Shown: positions 48,320 through 60,832 of the stretch, piece by piece
Layout of the letters: the number at the start of each line of letters is the position of its first letter
How positions within the stretch are numbered: the stretch's first letter is position 1
Origin: Chamaecyparis obtusa
Taxonomy: Eukaryota; Streptophyta; Pinopsida; Cupressales; Cupressaceae
NCBI GenBank assembly: GCA_027943335.1
Contig: BSBK01005141.1
Coordinates: forward strand, 248,001 to 312,000
Length of the DNA: 64,000 nucleotides
Direction of reading: 5' to 3'
Program-made: the position numbers and the translations under genes
Notes under the pieces: generated by a model
Told to the model about the DNA's origin: nothing
The model's database searches: none
The model's input: the letters and a program-made list of their open reading frames with translations, nothing else

Positions 48320-50397
48320 ATTTAGAAATAATTATCTGAATCATTTAGTAGGTCTGGTTCGAGCTGCATCTAACTCAGACTGTGAAATCCATGAACTATC
48401 TTTAATCGGTCTATTCTTCCACTTTACCAGATATTCCATATACTGTTTACCTCTTGTACTTTTGCCAATTCTTTATTCCAAAATCTATTCAACTTCTTCA
48501 TTCTTCTTCTTAGGATATTCCATTGGTAATGTCATATCCTCATTAGGTTCATGATACTCATACAAATCAGCAATGTTGAAAATCGGTGATATGTCCATGT
48601 CATCAAGTAACTCAATGTCATATGCATTTCCACTGTCAAATTTCTTCAAAATCTTGCAAGGTCCAAACTTCTTCATCTTCAACTTCCCATATGTTCCAAC
48701 AGGAAATTGACCTTTCTTCAAATGAACCATCACTTCATCACCAACATCAAAAGTTTTATGTCTCCTTGATTTATCAGCTCTGTCTTTGTATTTATGATTA
48801 CTTTCTTCCAGCTTGATTTTCACATCTTCATGCAATGTCTTCATGTACTCAGAAAACTTCTCTCCTTTAGCACTTCTCTTACTTTCATCAACAATGTCTC
48901 TCAAATCAGATATACCTCTTGGTTGTATGCCATTCACAATCTCAAATGGTGTTTTTCCAGTACTCCTATTCACTGAATTATTGTACGCAAACTTTGCTTG
49001 TGCCAACACAGAATCCCAATTACTAGGTGTGTCTCCAACTAAACATCTCAAAATATTTCCCAAACTTCTGTTTACAACTTTTGTCTATCCATCAATTTTT
49101 GGGTGAAATGTAGAACTATACTTCAACTCAGTGCCAAAATTTTTCCAAAGATTCTTCCAAAAGTATCCAACAAATTTGTTGTCTCGATCAGAGATAATAC
49201 TCGGTAATCCATGAAATCTAACAATTTCCTTAAAGAAAAGATCTGCTACATGTACTACATTTGATGTCTTTCTACAAGGTATAAAATGTGCCATATTTGA
49301 AAATCTATCTACCACAACAAATATAGAATCATTACCTCTTACTGTCTTCGGTAAGCCAAGAAAAAAATCCATATTGATGTCAGTCCAAGGTTTCTCAAGT
49401 ACAACAATCTGTGTATACAATCGAATATTCTGAGTTACTTCTTTTGCAACTTGACAAACTCCACAACTTTTCACAAATTTCTGAACATCTTTATACAATT
49501 GTGGTGAAAAGTATTTCTCCTTAAGAAAATTCAAAGTTTTATCAATACCAAAATGTCTAGCCAAACCACTACTATGTTTCTCCTTCATCAAATTAGTTCT
49601 CATTTGTCCTCTCAGTATACACAACTGAATACCTTTAAACAACATACCTTCCTAAATAAAATATTCTTCCCATTTTGTACTCAGTTGATCTTGAATAGGT
49701 TCTCTGCACTTTCTCCATGGCTCAAAAAAATCAGGATCAGTTTCATACAAATCTCTCATCTCATCAAAACCAAGAACTTCAATTTTCATCTTGATCATCA
49801 AAGATCTTCTTCTAGTCAATGCATCATTAGCTCGGTTAGTGACTCCACTTTTATGTTTTATCACAAATGTATAACTCTGCAAGTATTCAACCCATTTCAT
49901 ATGTCTCTAATTTAACTTATTCTAACTACCCAAATATTGTAAAGCCTTATGATCAGTATACAACACAAATTCACTCGGTATCAAATAATGTCTCCATTTC
50001 TTCAGTGCTTGAACAATAGCATAGAATTCTTGATCATACACCAAATATTTCATTCTAGAATCATTCAAATTTTCACTAAAGAAAGCAACATGTTTACCTT
50101 CTTGACTTAGCACAACTCCAATTGCAATTCCACTTGCATCACATTCTACTTGAAATACCTTATTGAAATCAGGCAATGCCAAAATAGGCAATTCAACAAC
50201 CTTCTACTTTAGGGTCTCAAAACTTTTATCAGCTCCATGTATCCATTTGAATTCTCTCTTATCTCCTCTCATAGTCTCAGTCATAGCATTACAACTTGAA
50301 GTGAAATTCCTTATGAACTTTTAGTCAAAACTTGCCAAACCATGAAATGATCTTACCTCACTAGCATTCACAGGTGTAGGCCGATTCAAAATAGCTT
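48320..50397 (-). pseudogene. RNase H, integrase and chromodomain of element F
   Basis: Minus strand: the RT thumb end (EAILNRPTPVN) begins at the TSD of copia E; RNase H is at about 50190-49925 with intact YDQEFYAIV and TDHKAL; the integrase zinc region is at about 49600-49430 (HFGIDKTL, CGVCQVAK), the core at about 49390-48960 (INMDFFLGLP, IISDRDNKF; the third acidic motif is broken near 49085), then GDEVMVHLKKGQFPVG. The chromodomain near 48480-48380 reads EYLVKWKNRPIKDSSW, keeping Arg where A-C have a stop. Stops lie near 48470, 49085, 49652 and 49918. Confidence 0.9.
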
Positions 50398-50402
50398 CAA
50401 CC
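50398..50402. repeat. Target-site duplication of copia E, left copy (CAACC)
   Basis: CAACC before the 5' LTR of E; identical to 57514-57518. Both copies are part of the RT gene of element F. Confidence 0.85.
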
Positions 50403-51707
50403 TATTGGAGATTTGCCAACAGGCCAGTACTGACTGTATGTTTGTCATTAATTAAAACATATGGAAAGTAGCATGCATGGAAGTCTTATGTAGTAAGCTT
50501 TTTGTATATGTAGCATGGACATGATATCATGGGCGCAAAGGTTAACTGTTAGTACAAATAGTTATATAGCAACTTTTGTCACTAGTGTTCCTGATAGAGT
50601 AACAGATAGTGTTCTATGTATGGTTGTCCGTACAATTATCATGGAACCTTGCATGCTTGGATATATGTTGAAGACATGTTAGTGATGTTTTAGTCATGGA
50701 TGCATAGTCTGATATTTAGTAGAAGTGAAGTTATGCAGTCACTATTCGCCAGTAGTAGTTTCCTGTGTTTATTCAGAAGAGCCAACAGAGATTTTATTGG
50801 TTCTAGAGTTGTACTCATCATTTGGGTATGCGCCCTTGGATTTAAGCTAATAGGAGAGTTAGTGATGTTTGATTAAGAGCACATGAAGTAATTCATCTTG
50901 AGGAGAAAGATCTAGTTGTTTTGGTAGAGCTGACAGTGTGTAGCGTGCGTCTACAATTATCTTATTAGATAGGTCCTAGAATATGTTGCGTGCTTAGTAG
51001 AGCTGACTGAATTGTTATTGGAGTTTTTTATGGCTTCTCTAATATGATTTCAAGGTGGTTCTAATAGGCCAACTTGATTATATCATTTAGAGGAAATATA
51101 TTTATAGGTAGTCATTTGTGATTGTTTGAGTGTGGTTCATAGCTGATTAAGAAGAGTGGAGTAGAGCAGAGTGTGCGAAGTGTTGAGCCATTAGAAGAAG
51201 GTCTATGTGACCAAGTAAAGTGTTAGTGCTATTCATTAGAACTGATCCAAATAGCAGGTCTAAGCACAGTTCACCAAGATGTAGATATAATGTGTAACTG
51301 TTATTTAGATGGTTGTAGCCTTTGCCCCTTTGAGCACTGAGCTCTTGGATAGTGCATCCTCTCCCCTAATAGGGACAATTGTAAAAGACTCCTAATAGGG
51401 TCTGACCCTTGACTACGTCTACTATACTAAATATATGGTAAAGAAACTCCTAATAGGGTTAAGGATCTTCTAACAAGGATCATAATACACTAGTGCATAA
51501 TATTAGTGGGTGTCAATTCCCACCGGGGTTTTTACCTATTTGGGTTTCCCCATAACCAAAATATTTTGTTGAGTTCAAGTGTTCTTTCATTGTGTTTATG
51601 CTTTATGTTTAAGTATACTTAATTGGATAAAGAATTGAAACTTGTAGATAACTGATTCACCCCCCCCCCCCCCCCCTCTCAGTTATCTCTTGGGACTATT
51701 CCTAAAA
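50403..51707 (+). repeat. 5' LTR of copia E
   Basis: 1305 bp. Starts TATTGGAGATTTG (TGTTGG in the 3' copy), ends ATTCCTAAAA. Contains a run of 17 C (51660-51676) where the 3' LTR has about eight. Confidence 0.9.
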
Positions 51708-51709
51708 AT

Positions 51710-51721
51710 TGGTATCAGAGC
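51710..51721 (+). other. Primer-binding site of copia E
   Basis: TGGTATCAGAGC, perfect initiator tRNA-Met type, two bases after the LTR. Confidence 0.92.
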
Positions 51722-51764
51722 CAAGTGCCTCGGAGAGAAATTTTAATAGCTTGAGGTTGATTAG

Positions 51765-54700
51765 ATGGCTTACTTCAGAAAAGAAAGTCCTAAGTTTGAT
51801 GGAGAGAATTATCTTGATTGGAAGAACAAGATGGTGACCCACTTGCAGTGCATTACTTTTGAAGTTTTTGATGTAACTATCAAAGAAGCCAAGATTCCTA
51901 CCTTAAAAGACCTTGCAAAGGATGATGCTACTGAAAGGAAAAAGGAATTGTTTCATCATAATGCTATAGCTAAAGAAGCCCTTATCAACACCCTATCTGA
52001 TAGTGAGTTTTCAGAAATAAAAAAGGTAGATACAGCCCACAAAATATGGAAGCACCTAGAAGACATATTTGAATGAGACAAACAAGCAAAGGATGCATGT
52101 AAAAAGACATGGAAGAAAAGATACAATGCATTAGAGATCCTTCTTGAAGAAAATATCAGAGCTTACAATCAAAGAATAAATGAAGCAGTTGCTGGAATCA
52201 GGAACAATGGTAGAGAGATTTTAGAGGAGTACATTATGGACAAGTTAATGACCACTCTCACTCCAGAATATGAAAGTAAGATCAACACCCTTGATGAGAT
52301 CATGTAGCTTACTTCTAATTTCAAGAGAGAAACCTTGATCAAAAAAATCTCAGCGTTTGAGATTTCAAGATTGAAGACACAACCAAAGAGTGAGACAGCC
52401 TTCAAAGCAATAGTTCATGGTAAGAAATCTGTAAACACTTCTGGTAATTTTGATGATGATGATGAACAAAAAACATTAGATGATTTCATTTATATGATTG
52501 CCAAAAGATAAAAGAAAGGAAAAGGAAAATATGAAGGTCAATTACCATTTAAGTGCTTTTCATGTAATAAGACTGGTCACTTTGTATCTAAGTGTCCTAC
52601 TAGAGCTAGAAAGTTCAAAAAGGATTACAAGCCTAAGTACTCTAAGGAATGCTACTATGCTAGAGATGGAGTTTCAGATGATGAATCAGGTGAAGAAGAA
52701 ATTGGATTCATTGCTATTATAGACCAAATGAATAATAAGACAAATCATAAAGATGAGAAAGAGGAACAAGAGCTAGCATTGATTTCCCAAGTTGATATAA
52801 GGATAGATTGGATTATAGATAGTGGTTGTTCACATCACATGATAGGTGATAAAGACAGATTTGTTCATCTAGACAAATACAATGGTGGTATGGTTAGATT
52901 TGGAGATAACATTCCTAAACCCATAGTTGGTAGAGGAGCCATCACCTTGGATGGAAACAATAGTACTGATGATGTTCTCTATGTTGATGGTTTGAAACAT
53001 AACCTTCTTAGTGTTGGACAGTTACTTGGGAAAGGCTACCAATTGGAGTTTAAAGATGAAAAATGCATTATTAACAACAAGGATGCTATTATGATTGCAT
53101 TAGGTTCAAAGACAAGAGGTAATGTTTTCCAACTCAATTCAAAAGCAAGTTGTTTTGTTGCTAAAATTGATGATAGTTGGTTATGGCATAAAAGACTATG
53201 TCATATCAATTTTGATAATATAGTAAAGATAAGAAATGTAAAGGCAGTAAGAGATCTACCTAGCAAAGAAAAGTTAGTTGATACTATATGCAGGGAATTT
53301 GTGATGGGGAAGCATGTGAGAAATTCATTCAGGAGCAAGCAAAATTCAGTAGAGAACAAGTTGGATCTAATTCATATAGACCTATGTGGTCCAACTCAAA
53401 AAAGATCATACTATGGTGAAAGGTATTTCATTTCCTTTGTTGATGATTATACTAGGATGATGTGGGTTGCGTTCTTGAAAGATAAGTCAGAAGCATTTGA
53501 GAAGTTCAAAATATTCAAAGCTAAGGTTAAGAATGAATCTGGACTAAAGATAAAATGTTTGAGATCAGATAGAGGAGGAGAATTCACCTCTGACAGATTC
53601 TATGAGTACTGCAAAGAACATGGCATAAAGAGATAGTTAAGCGCACCTAGAGCCCCTCAGTAGAATGGAATTGCAGAAAGAAGGAATATGATCATCCTTG
53701 ATACAACACGCACCATTATGATAGAAGGAAAAGTTGCACACACCTATTAGAGAGATGTGGTCAATACAACAGTCTACACCATCAATAGAATTCAATTAAG
53801 GCCTGGCGCTGACAAAACACCATATGAGCTATGGTTTGGTAATGTTCCCATAGTAAAATACTTTATAATCTTTGGAAGCAAGTGCTACATCAAGAGGGAT
53901 GAAGCAATAGGCAAGTTTGATGCAAGAAGTGATGAAGGTATTTTCCTTGGTTACTCTACTAAAAGTAAAGCTTATAGATGTTTCAATTTAAGATTGAAAA
54001 AGATCATTGAAAGTGCTCATGTTAAGATTGATGAAAGGTTTATGGTTCAAGAAAGATATCATGATTACTCACCCATGATTGAAGAAGAACCCAGACCCTC
54101 CACTAGTGAGAAAGTTATTGAGGAAATATTTGATAGTATTGATGTGTTATTCAATGACCCTGAGACAAGTGAAGAAGGTACTCCTAAGGCTGATGAGTCA
54201 GCATCACCTAAAGTTCCAAAGTTTACATCTAGAAACCATTCCAAGAAAGACATCATTGAGATTAGAGCGACAAAGTCTTAACAAGATCACAAGAAAAGAA
54301 TTTAGCTAGCAATGAAGTGGTATGTTTACTATCTCAGATTGAACCTTTAAGTGTTGAAGATGCATGTAATGATTCATATTGGCATGATGTTATGAAAGAA
54401 GAACTTGATCAGATTATTAAGAATGACACTTGGGAACTGGTCCCAAGACCTAGTGATAAGAATGTGATTGGAACAAAGTGGATATTCAGAAAAAGATGAA
54501 TGAAGATGGCATAGTAGTAAGAAACAAAGCAAGGTTAGAATGTAAGGGATATGTGCAAAGAGAAGGCATTGATTATTCAGACACATTTTCATTTGTGAGC
54601 ACATTAGAAGCTATTAAGTTATTTCTAGCTTATGCTACAGTCAAAAACTTCAAAGTATATCAGATGGATGTCAAGTCAGTATTCTTGAATGGAGATTTGA

Positions 54701-55872
54701 AGGAAGAAGTATACATTGAGTAGCCAGAAGGATTCACCTTATCAGATAGACCTAATATGGTATGAAAATTGAAGAAGGCCCTCTATGGACTTAAGAAAGC
54801 CCCTAGAGAATGGTATGAGATACTAGATGGATATCTAACAAAGATTGGATTCAAGAAAGGAGTAGTAGATTGTAATCTATTCATTAGAGAGACATCTGAA
54901 GGTCTACTACTTGTAGCTATATTTGTTGATGACATTATCTTTGGAGGTAATGACAAACTAAGTGTAAAATTTTCCAAAGAGAAATGTAGAATGATTTTGA
55001 GATGAGTATGATTGGTCCTATAAAATAATTTTTGGGATTAAATGTGCAGCAGATAGAGAAAGGTATTTTCATTTATCAGTCCAAGTATGTGAAAGAAATA
55101 TTAAAGAAATTCAAGATGGATGATTGCAAACCAGTATGAACACCTATGATCACTGGATGCAAACTTACAAAAGAAGATGACTCACCAGTAGTGGATATAA
55201 CATTGTACAAGTCTATGATTGGTAAAATCATATATCTTACTCAGACTAGACCTGATATTTCCAATGAAGTTGGCATAGTTGGAAATTTTCAGTAGAACCT
55301 AAGCAAAGTCACCTCATGGTAATAAAGAGAATATTTAGATACTTGTAGGGCACTATAGATTATGGTCTATGGTATCCTAATTCAATAAATGTTGAGCTTC
55401 ATGTGTACATTGATGCAGATTGGGTAGGATGTGTTGATGATAGAAAGAGTACATCAGGTGGAGTAGTGTTTCTTGGTGATAGACTTGTCACCTGGACAAG
55501 AAAGAAACAAAATTGTATTTCTCAATCAACAAAAAAAGTGAAGTATGTTGCAGCAGCCTTGAATTGTTCTACAATTGTTTGGATCAAGTAGATGATAAAG
55601 GATTTTGGAATTCAGATTGACTATCCTATTGTTATTCACTGTGATAACACTAGCACTATCAATATGTTGAAGAACCTTGTGATGCATGCAAAGACAAAGC
55701 ACATTGAGATCAAGTATCACTGAAGAGAGAAAGTGGCAGAGAAAGAAGTCAAGTTGGACTATGTGAGTACTAAAGATCAGTTGGCAGATATATTCACAAA
55801 GCCCTTACCAAAGGATACTTTTGAGTATCTCAGGGAGAAGTTGGGAGTAATTCCCTTCCCTGATTCTACTTA
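51765..55872 (+). pseudogene. Gag-pol of copia E
   Basis: Starts at ATG 51765 (MAYFRKESPKFDGENYLDWK), typical copia gag. The zinc knuckle CFSCNKTGHFVSKC is complete at 52554-52595. Protease DSGCSHHM is near 52818. Integrase has HKRLCHI, DLCGPTQ, LRSDRGGEF and NGIAERRN, so the DDE residues are visible (about 53375, 53568, 53670). RT has KWIFRKR, KKAPREWYEILD and FVDDIIFGG (near 54925). RNase H has DADWVGC and KTKHIEIKYH, ending LADIFTKPLPKD. In-frame stops include 52074, 52306, 52509, 53635 and 53660, and the frame shifts near 54280, 54490 and 55000. It would have coded for particle and enzymes; now dead. Confidence 0.92.
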
Positions 55873-55982
55873 GAAGAAAGAAGGAAAGGCATCAATCCTC
55901 AAGGAATGATGGAAGGTTAACTACTCTACCTCAGGAGTAGTACTGGTGCTTAAAATGAATGGTTCCCTTTTCCATTGATGTC

Positions 55983-56238
55983 AAAGGGGGAGTAATATAA
56001 AGAGTCATGAAAAAAAGAAGTAAAAAGGAGGAGTAATATAATAAGGGGGAGAAATATTCAGTTATGATAGTAGTGCAGTTGAGGAAATGGAGAATGTTGA
56101 AAAATATTGTAGTAGATGGAAGATTCATCTTTGGGGGAGTTTTGATGAGGAAATGGAGAATGTTATAAAAGAAATGTTCATTTGGGTTGGTGGTGGTTTT
56201 TCATTCCACATGTTTCCATCAATGCCAAAGGGGGGAGA
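55983..56238 (+). other. Multiple polypurine tracts of copia E
   Basis: AAAGGGGGAG (55983), AAAAAGGAGGAG (56022), AAGGGGGAGAAA (56043) and the terminal AAAGGGGGGAGA (56227-56238), one base before the 3' LTR. The last is the expected primer for plus-strand synthesis; the others match the multi-PPT trait of Sireviruses. Confidence 0.8.
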
Positions 56239-56239
56239 T

Positions 56240-57513
56240 TGTTGGAGATTTGTCAGTAGGCCAGTACTGACTATATGTTTGTCATTGATGACAACATATG
56301 GAAAGTAGCATGTGTGGAAGTCTTATGTAGTAAGATTTCTATATATGTAGCATGGACATGATATCATGGGTGCAGAGGTTAATTGTTAGTACAAACAGTT
56401 ATATAGTAGCTTCTATCAGTAGTGTTCCTAACAAAGTAACATACAGTGTTCTATGTATGGTTGTCCATACAATTATCATGGAGCCTTGTGCACTTGGATA
56501 TATGTTGAAGACATGTTAGTGATGTTTCAGTCATGGACACATAGTCTGATATTTAGTAGAAGTGAAGTTATGTAGTCACTACTCGCCAGTAGCAGTTTCC
56601 TGTGTTTATTCAAAAGAGCCGACAGAGATTTTATTGGTTCTGGAGTTGTACCCATCATTTGGGTATGTGACCTTCGATTTAAGATAAGAGGAGAGTTAGT
56701 GATGTTTGGTTAAGAGCACATGCAGTAATTCATCTTGAGGAGAAAGATCCAGTTGTTTTGGTAGAGCCGACAGTGTGTAGTGTGCTTCTACAACTATCTT
56801 ATTAGACAGGTCCTAGAATATGTTCCATGCTTAGTAGAGCTGACTGAATTGTTATTGGAGTTTGTTATGGCTTCTCTAATATGATTTAAGGGTGGTTCTA
56901 ATAGGTTGACTTGATTATATCATTTAGAGGAAAGATATTTATAGGCAGTCATTTGTGATTGTTTGAGTGTGGTTCATAGTTGATTAAGAAGAGCAGAGCA
57001 GAGTGTGCGAAGTGTTGAGCCATCAGAAGGTCTATGTGACCAAGTAAAGTGTTAGTGATATTCATTGGAACTAATCCAGCCAACAAGTCTAAGTGCACCT
57101 CACCAAGATCCAGATATAGTGTGTATCTATTATTCAGAAGGTTGTAGCTTTCACCCCTTTGAGCAATGAGCTCTCAGATAGTGCGTCCTCTCCCCTAACA
57201 AGGACAATTGTAAAAGACTCCTAACAGGGGCTGACCCTTGACTAGGTCTACTATACTAAATATATTGTAAAGAAACTCCTAATAGGGTTAAGGATCTTCT
57301 AACAAGGATCATAATATACTAGTGCATAATATTAGTAGGTGTCAATTCCCACCAGGGTTTTTACCTATTTGGGTTTCCCTGTAACCAAAATATTATGTTG
57401 AGTTCAAGTGTTCTTTCATTATGTTTAAGTATACTTAATTGGATAAAGAATTGAAACTTGTAGATAATTGATTCACCCCCCCTCTTAGTTATCTCTTGGG
57501 ACTATTCCTAACA
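56240..57513 (+). repeat. 3' LTR of copia E
   Basis: 1274 bp, TGTTGGAGATTTG... to ...ATTCCTAACA, with the end motif GATTCACCCCCCC near 57470. Confidence 0.92.
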
Positions 57514-57518
57514 CAACC
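57514..57518. repeat. Target-site duplication of copia E, right copy (CAACC)
   Basis: Matches 50398-50402; the RT reading of element F continues directly beyond it. Confidence 0.85.
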
Positions 57519-59900
57519 TTTTTAGGATCCATCTTCAAATCATCAACTAAAATTATAAATCCCAAATACACAATCTCCTCTTTCATGAATGAACACTTTT
57601 TCAGATTTATCAGCAACTTTACCTCTTTCAATCTCTGCAAAACTTGTCTAAAATGAAACAAATGTTCTTCTCTGGTCTTACTAAATATCATAATATCATC
57701 AAGATATACAATCACAAAATTACCCAATTATTTCTTCAAAACTTCATTCATCAATCTCATAAAAGTACTCGGTGCATTAGTTAAACCAAAGGGCATAACC
57801 AACCACTCATACAAACCTTCTTTTGTCTTGAAAGAAGTCTTCCATTTATCACCTTCTCTAATTCTGATCTAATGATACCCACTTTTCAAATCAATCTTTG
57901 TGAAATAATTTGCTCTAGTCAAACTGTCCATTATGTCATCAATTCTCGGTATAGGAAACCTATACCTTACTGTTATCTTATTGATTTATCTGGAATTAGT
58001 ACACATTAACCATTCTCCATTCTTCTTAGGTGGCAATACCACAGGTACTACACAAGGACTCAAACTTTCTCTGATTAGACCTTTATCCATCAACTCTTGA
58101 ATCTGTCGGTTCAATTCTTGATTCTCCTTTGGTGTCAACCGATGAGGTGCCTTATTCAGTAAACTAGCTTGAGGGATTAGATCCATGCAATTATCAATAC
58201 TTCTTTTCAGTGGAAAACCATCAAGTACATTATTAAAAATGATATCACTGTACTCAGTGAGTAACCTATCAATCTCCTCAGGAACACTATCCTCTATTTT
58301 CTTACTCAGTTTGTTAGGAATTACAATAAAGCATACATCATTCTTCTTCAAAGAGTTAACAAATTTTCTTCCTTCCATCAAGAAAACTTTCATAGATGTG
58401 CAAACATTACTAACAGGTTCTTCCATCAAAGGTAACAAGATTTGTTTTCTTCCATCAGCACAATAGTATACTTATGCAATCTCCCATCATATATAGCATG
58501 TCTATCATATTGCCAAGGTCTACCCAACAAAATATGATAACAATCCATAGGCATAATATCACATAACACCTTATCATAGTACTTTCCAATCTTCAAATTC
58601 ACATAACATTGTTCACTTACCAATAGTGTATGCTCATCTTTGATCCATGAAATATGATAGGGCTTTAGATGTTCCAACCTTTGCAACTACAACTTTGTGA
58701 TCATTTCCTCAGATGCCAGGTTCTTTGAGCTACCATTGTCAATGATTACCTTCCAAACTTTGTCAAAAACTCTACATCTAGTTTTGAACAATTTTTCCTT
58801 ACTGGATCTTCCTTATTACCTTCATTCCACAGTGCTCTCCTTACCATCAAGTTATTTTCCTTCTTTGGTTCATTCGGTAAATCTTCTTGCACCAAAGCAT
58901 TTCTACTACTACTAGCCTTCTTACTAGCATGTGTACATTCAAAAGATCTATGTCCTTCTCCACAACTGTAACAAGTTCCTTGGAAATTACCTCTACCATA
59001 ACCACCTCGGTAGTTACTGCCTCTACCTCTAGATGAACTTTCACCTTTCCACTCGGTCTTGCCTTTATCCAAATCTATCTTTTTAGGTTCAAATCTACCA
59101 TTTTCACCATTAGATATACCTCTTCCTCTAGGGAATCTACCACCTCAACCTCTTTGTCTTTGTTCATGTCTCTTGTTCAATTTCTCCTAGGCCTTCAATG
59201 CAAATTGATAAGCCTCTTCAATGTTCTCTAACTTGACCAAACTGATTTCCTCTTGGATGGAAACTCTCAAACCATTCAGGTATCTAGAAATTCTTTCCAC
59301 ATCATCCTCATCATGTCCAGATCTTATATCTAGTCTATAAAATTCCTCATTATAATCTTTTACTGAGCTATCTTTCTGCCTTAGACTTTGCATTCACCTA
59401 ACTAGGTTAATCTGATAATCATCAGGTAAGAACTTTCCTTTCAACTTATTCACCATTTTATTCCATACCTTGATTTTGTCTTTGCCTTTCTTCTTCTGAT
59501 CCAATTGCAGATGCTCCCACCACAAGGATGCATGACCTTTCAACTTTGTGCCTTCAATCTTCACCTTCTTTTCTTTAGATACATTTTCATACTCAAAATA
59601 CTTTTCCATTTCAGTGATCCAGTCTATCAATTCATCAGAATCCAATTTTCCACTATATTCAGGAGGATTGAAATGTGGTGTCGAATTCAAACTTGTCAAA
59701 GCCTTCAAGAATCTTTCCTCACCCTGATCCATCACAGGTGCAGGTTCTACTTCACCTTTTTCCACTTCAACTTCATCATCACTAACATCTTCAAGATGTC
59801 TGCCTCTTCTCTACGCTATTTCAATAGCTTCCAACCTAGCAACAAGTTGTCTCAATATGCCTGCCAATCCTAGATCTACTTCTCACCTCCCATGAACCAT
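57519..59900 (-). pseudogene. Gag, protease and RT of element F
   Basis: The minus-strand start ATG at 59900 is followed five codons later by a stop. Gag (about 59870-58860) has GHASLWWEHL and a knuckle CYSCGEGHRSFEC that lacks one residue of the usual spacing. The protease region (about 58740-58480) has LLGRPWQYDRHAIYDG; its DSG triplet is changed. RT has NKAPHRLTPKE, CVVPVVLPPKKNGEW (about 58060), then YLDD at about 57710 and KMDPKKV, where copia E cuts the gene. Stops lie at several points (59393, 59187, 58746, 58426). Same family of proteins as element C. Confidence 0.9.
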
Positions 59901-60023
59901 CTTGGAACCCTTTGCAATTGCAGGTCAAATCATAATCTGCCACCCCACAAAAATTCAACTAGGGCTTCGCAAGAAGGAACATACAAAACTAGATCTGTAG
60001 ACCTAGATCTAGATCTCACCTCA

Positions 60024-60034
60024 CTCTAATACCA
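60024..60034 (-). other. Primer-binding site of element F
   Basis: The minus strand reads TGGTATTAGAG, two bases after the LTR end. One C-to-T change from the initiator tRNA-Met PBS. Confidence 0.8.
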
Positions 60035-60036
60035 CC

Positions 60037-60709
60037 TGACACAAGGGCAAGATTCGAGGGGCCAAATGATGGATCACCCTATAGATCTAGCTTGCTCAAC
60101 AACATGTGAAAGCAAAAAAAAATGTAGTGAGAGAGAGAAAGTAGGAACATTCATATATTAGCTTCTTTCAAATTGATTCATACATGCTAGGTTGTAAGGC
60201 ATTCTTGGTTATGGCTAGATATTACAATGAATTATAGAAGTCCTCAAACATGTGAGGATATATCAACAATCTCAAATCTACTATCTTCTATCTTCTATTC
60301 GAACCCCTAAACTCTAACCAAACAACTATACTTATACAAGAGGCTACCGAACTAAGTCAGCCTTTAGATCCATAATCAACAAAAGGAATAGTTAGATCTA
60401 GGACCACACACCTCCCAATTTTGGATACCAACATTAAATCTATGACCCATAATCAATGCACTAGTCAGCCTCAACAAAAACACAAAATAAACTACTCAGT
60501 AAGCAAGGATGACCGAGCAACAGACAAGCATCGTCGAGCACTAGAGAAACAACCAACCACCTAGGAGATAACTGACTATCCTCGGTAACCAAAGGAAACC
60601 AACCAACTACAGACCAACTCGATCAAAGAAGGAACTGAGTAACACAGACAAACTTCAAAATCTTTTTGGTGACACAGGATTGCCAAGGACTGGAGATGCT
60701 CCTACATCA
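60037..60709 (-). repeat. 5' LTR of element F
   Basis: 673 bp. The minus strand starts TGATGTAGGAGCATCTCCAG and ends CCCTTGTGTCA. Aligns throughout with 47643-48306. Confidence 0.9.
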
Positions 60710-60714
60710 TAACT
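60710..60714. repeat. Target-site duplication of element F, right copy (TAACT)
   Basis: Identical to 47638-47642. Across it the LTR of copia H resumes. Confidence 0.85.
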
Positions 60715-60832
60715 CCCTTATTTTGATAAATGCCTTAAGTATCTAATAACTCCATTATCTTTTTGATAGTATAACTCTTCACATTAGTGATGATTGACAT
60801 CAATGACAAAACTTATCCTTATATTTCCAACA
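60715..60832 (-). repeat. LTR of copia H (minus strand), part 2
   Basis: Continues the LTR interrupted at 47642 and ends TTATATTTCCAACA, i.e. TGTTGGAAATATAA on the minus strand, directly next to a purine tract. Together the two parts make about 961 bp. Confidence 0.75.

Larger units (their letters stand above)
50403..57513 (+). mobile_element. Complete Ty1/copia (Sirevirus-like) element E
   Basis: 7111 bp with LTRs of 1305 and 1274 bp, TSD CAACC, initiator tRNA-Met PBS, copia domain order (gag, PR, INT, RT, RNase H) and several purine tracts before the 3' LTR. The repeated AAAGGGGGAGA tracts are a reported trait of Sireviruses. The LTRs differ by roughly a tenth of positions by eye and the 5' LTR ends have mutated (TA...AA for TG...CA). 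It sits in the RT gene of element F. Confidence 0.92.
47643..60709 (-). mobile_element. Complete Ty3/gypsy chromovirus element F, minus strand, split by copia E
   Basis: LTRs at 47643-48306 and 60037-60709, PBS at 60034-60024, TSD TAACT, gag-pol between. Without the copia insertion the element is about 5.95 kb. It shares domain order, protein sequence and the unusual 3' internal junction with elements A-C but has different, shorter LTRs. By eye the LTRs differ at about a tenth of positions, so F is much older than C. Inserted in the LTR of copia H. Confidence 0.92.
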
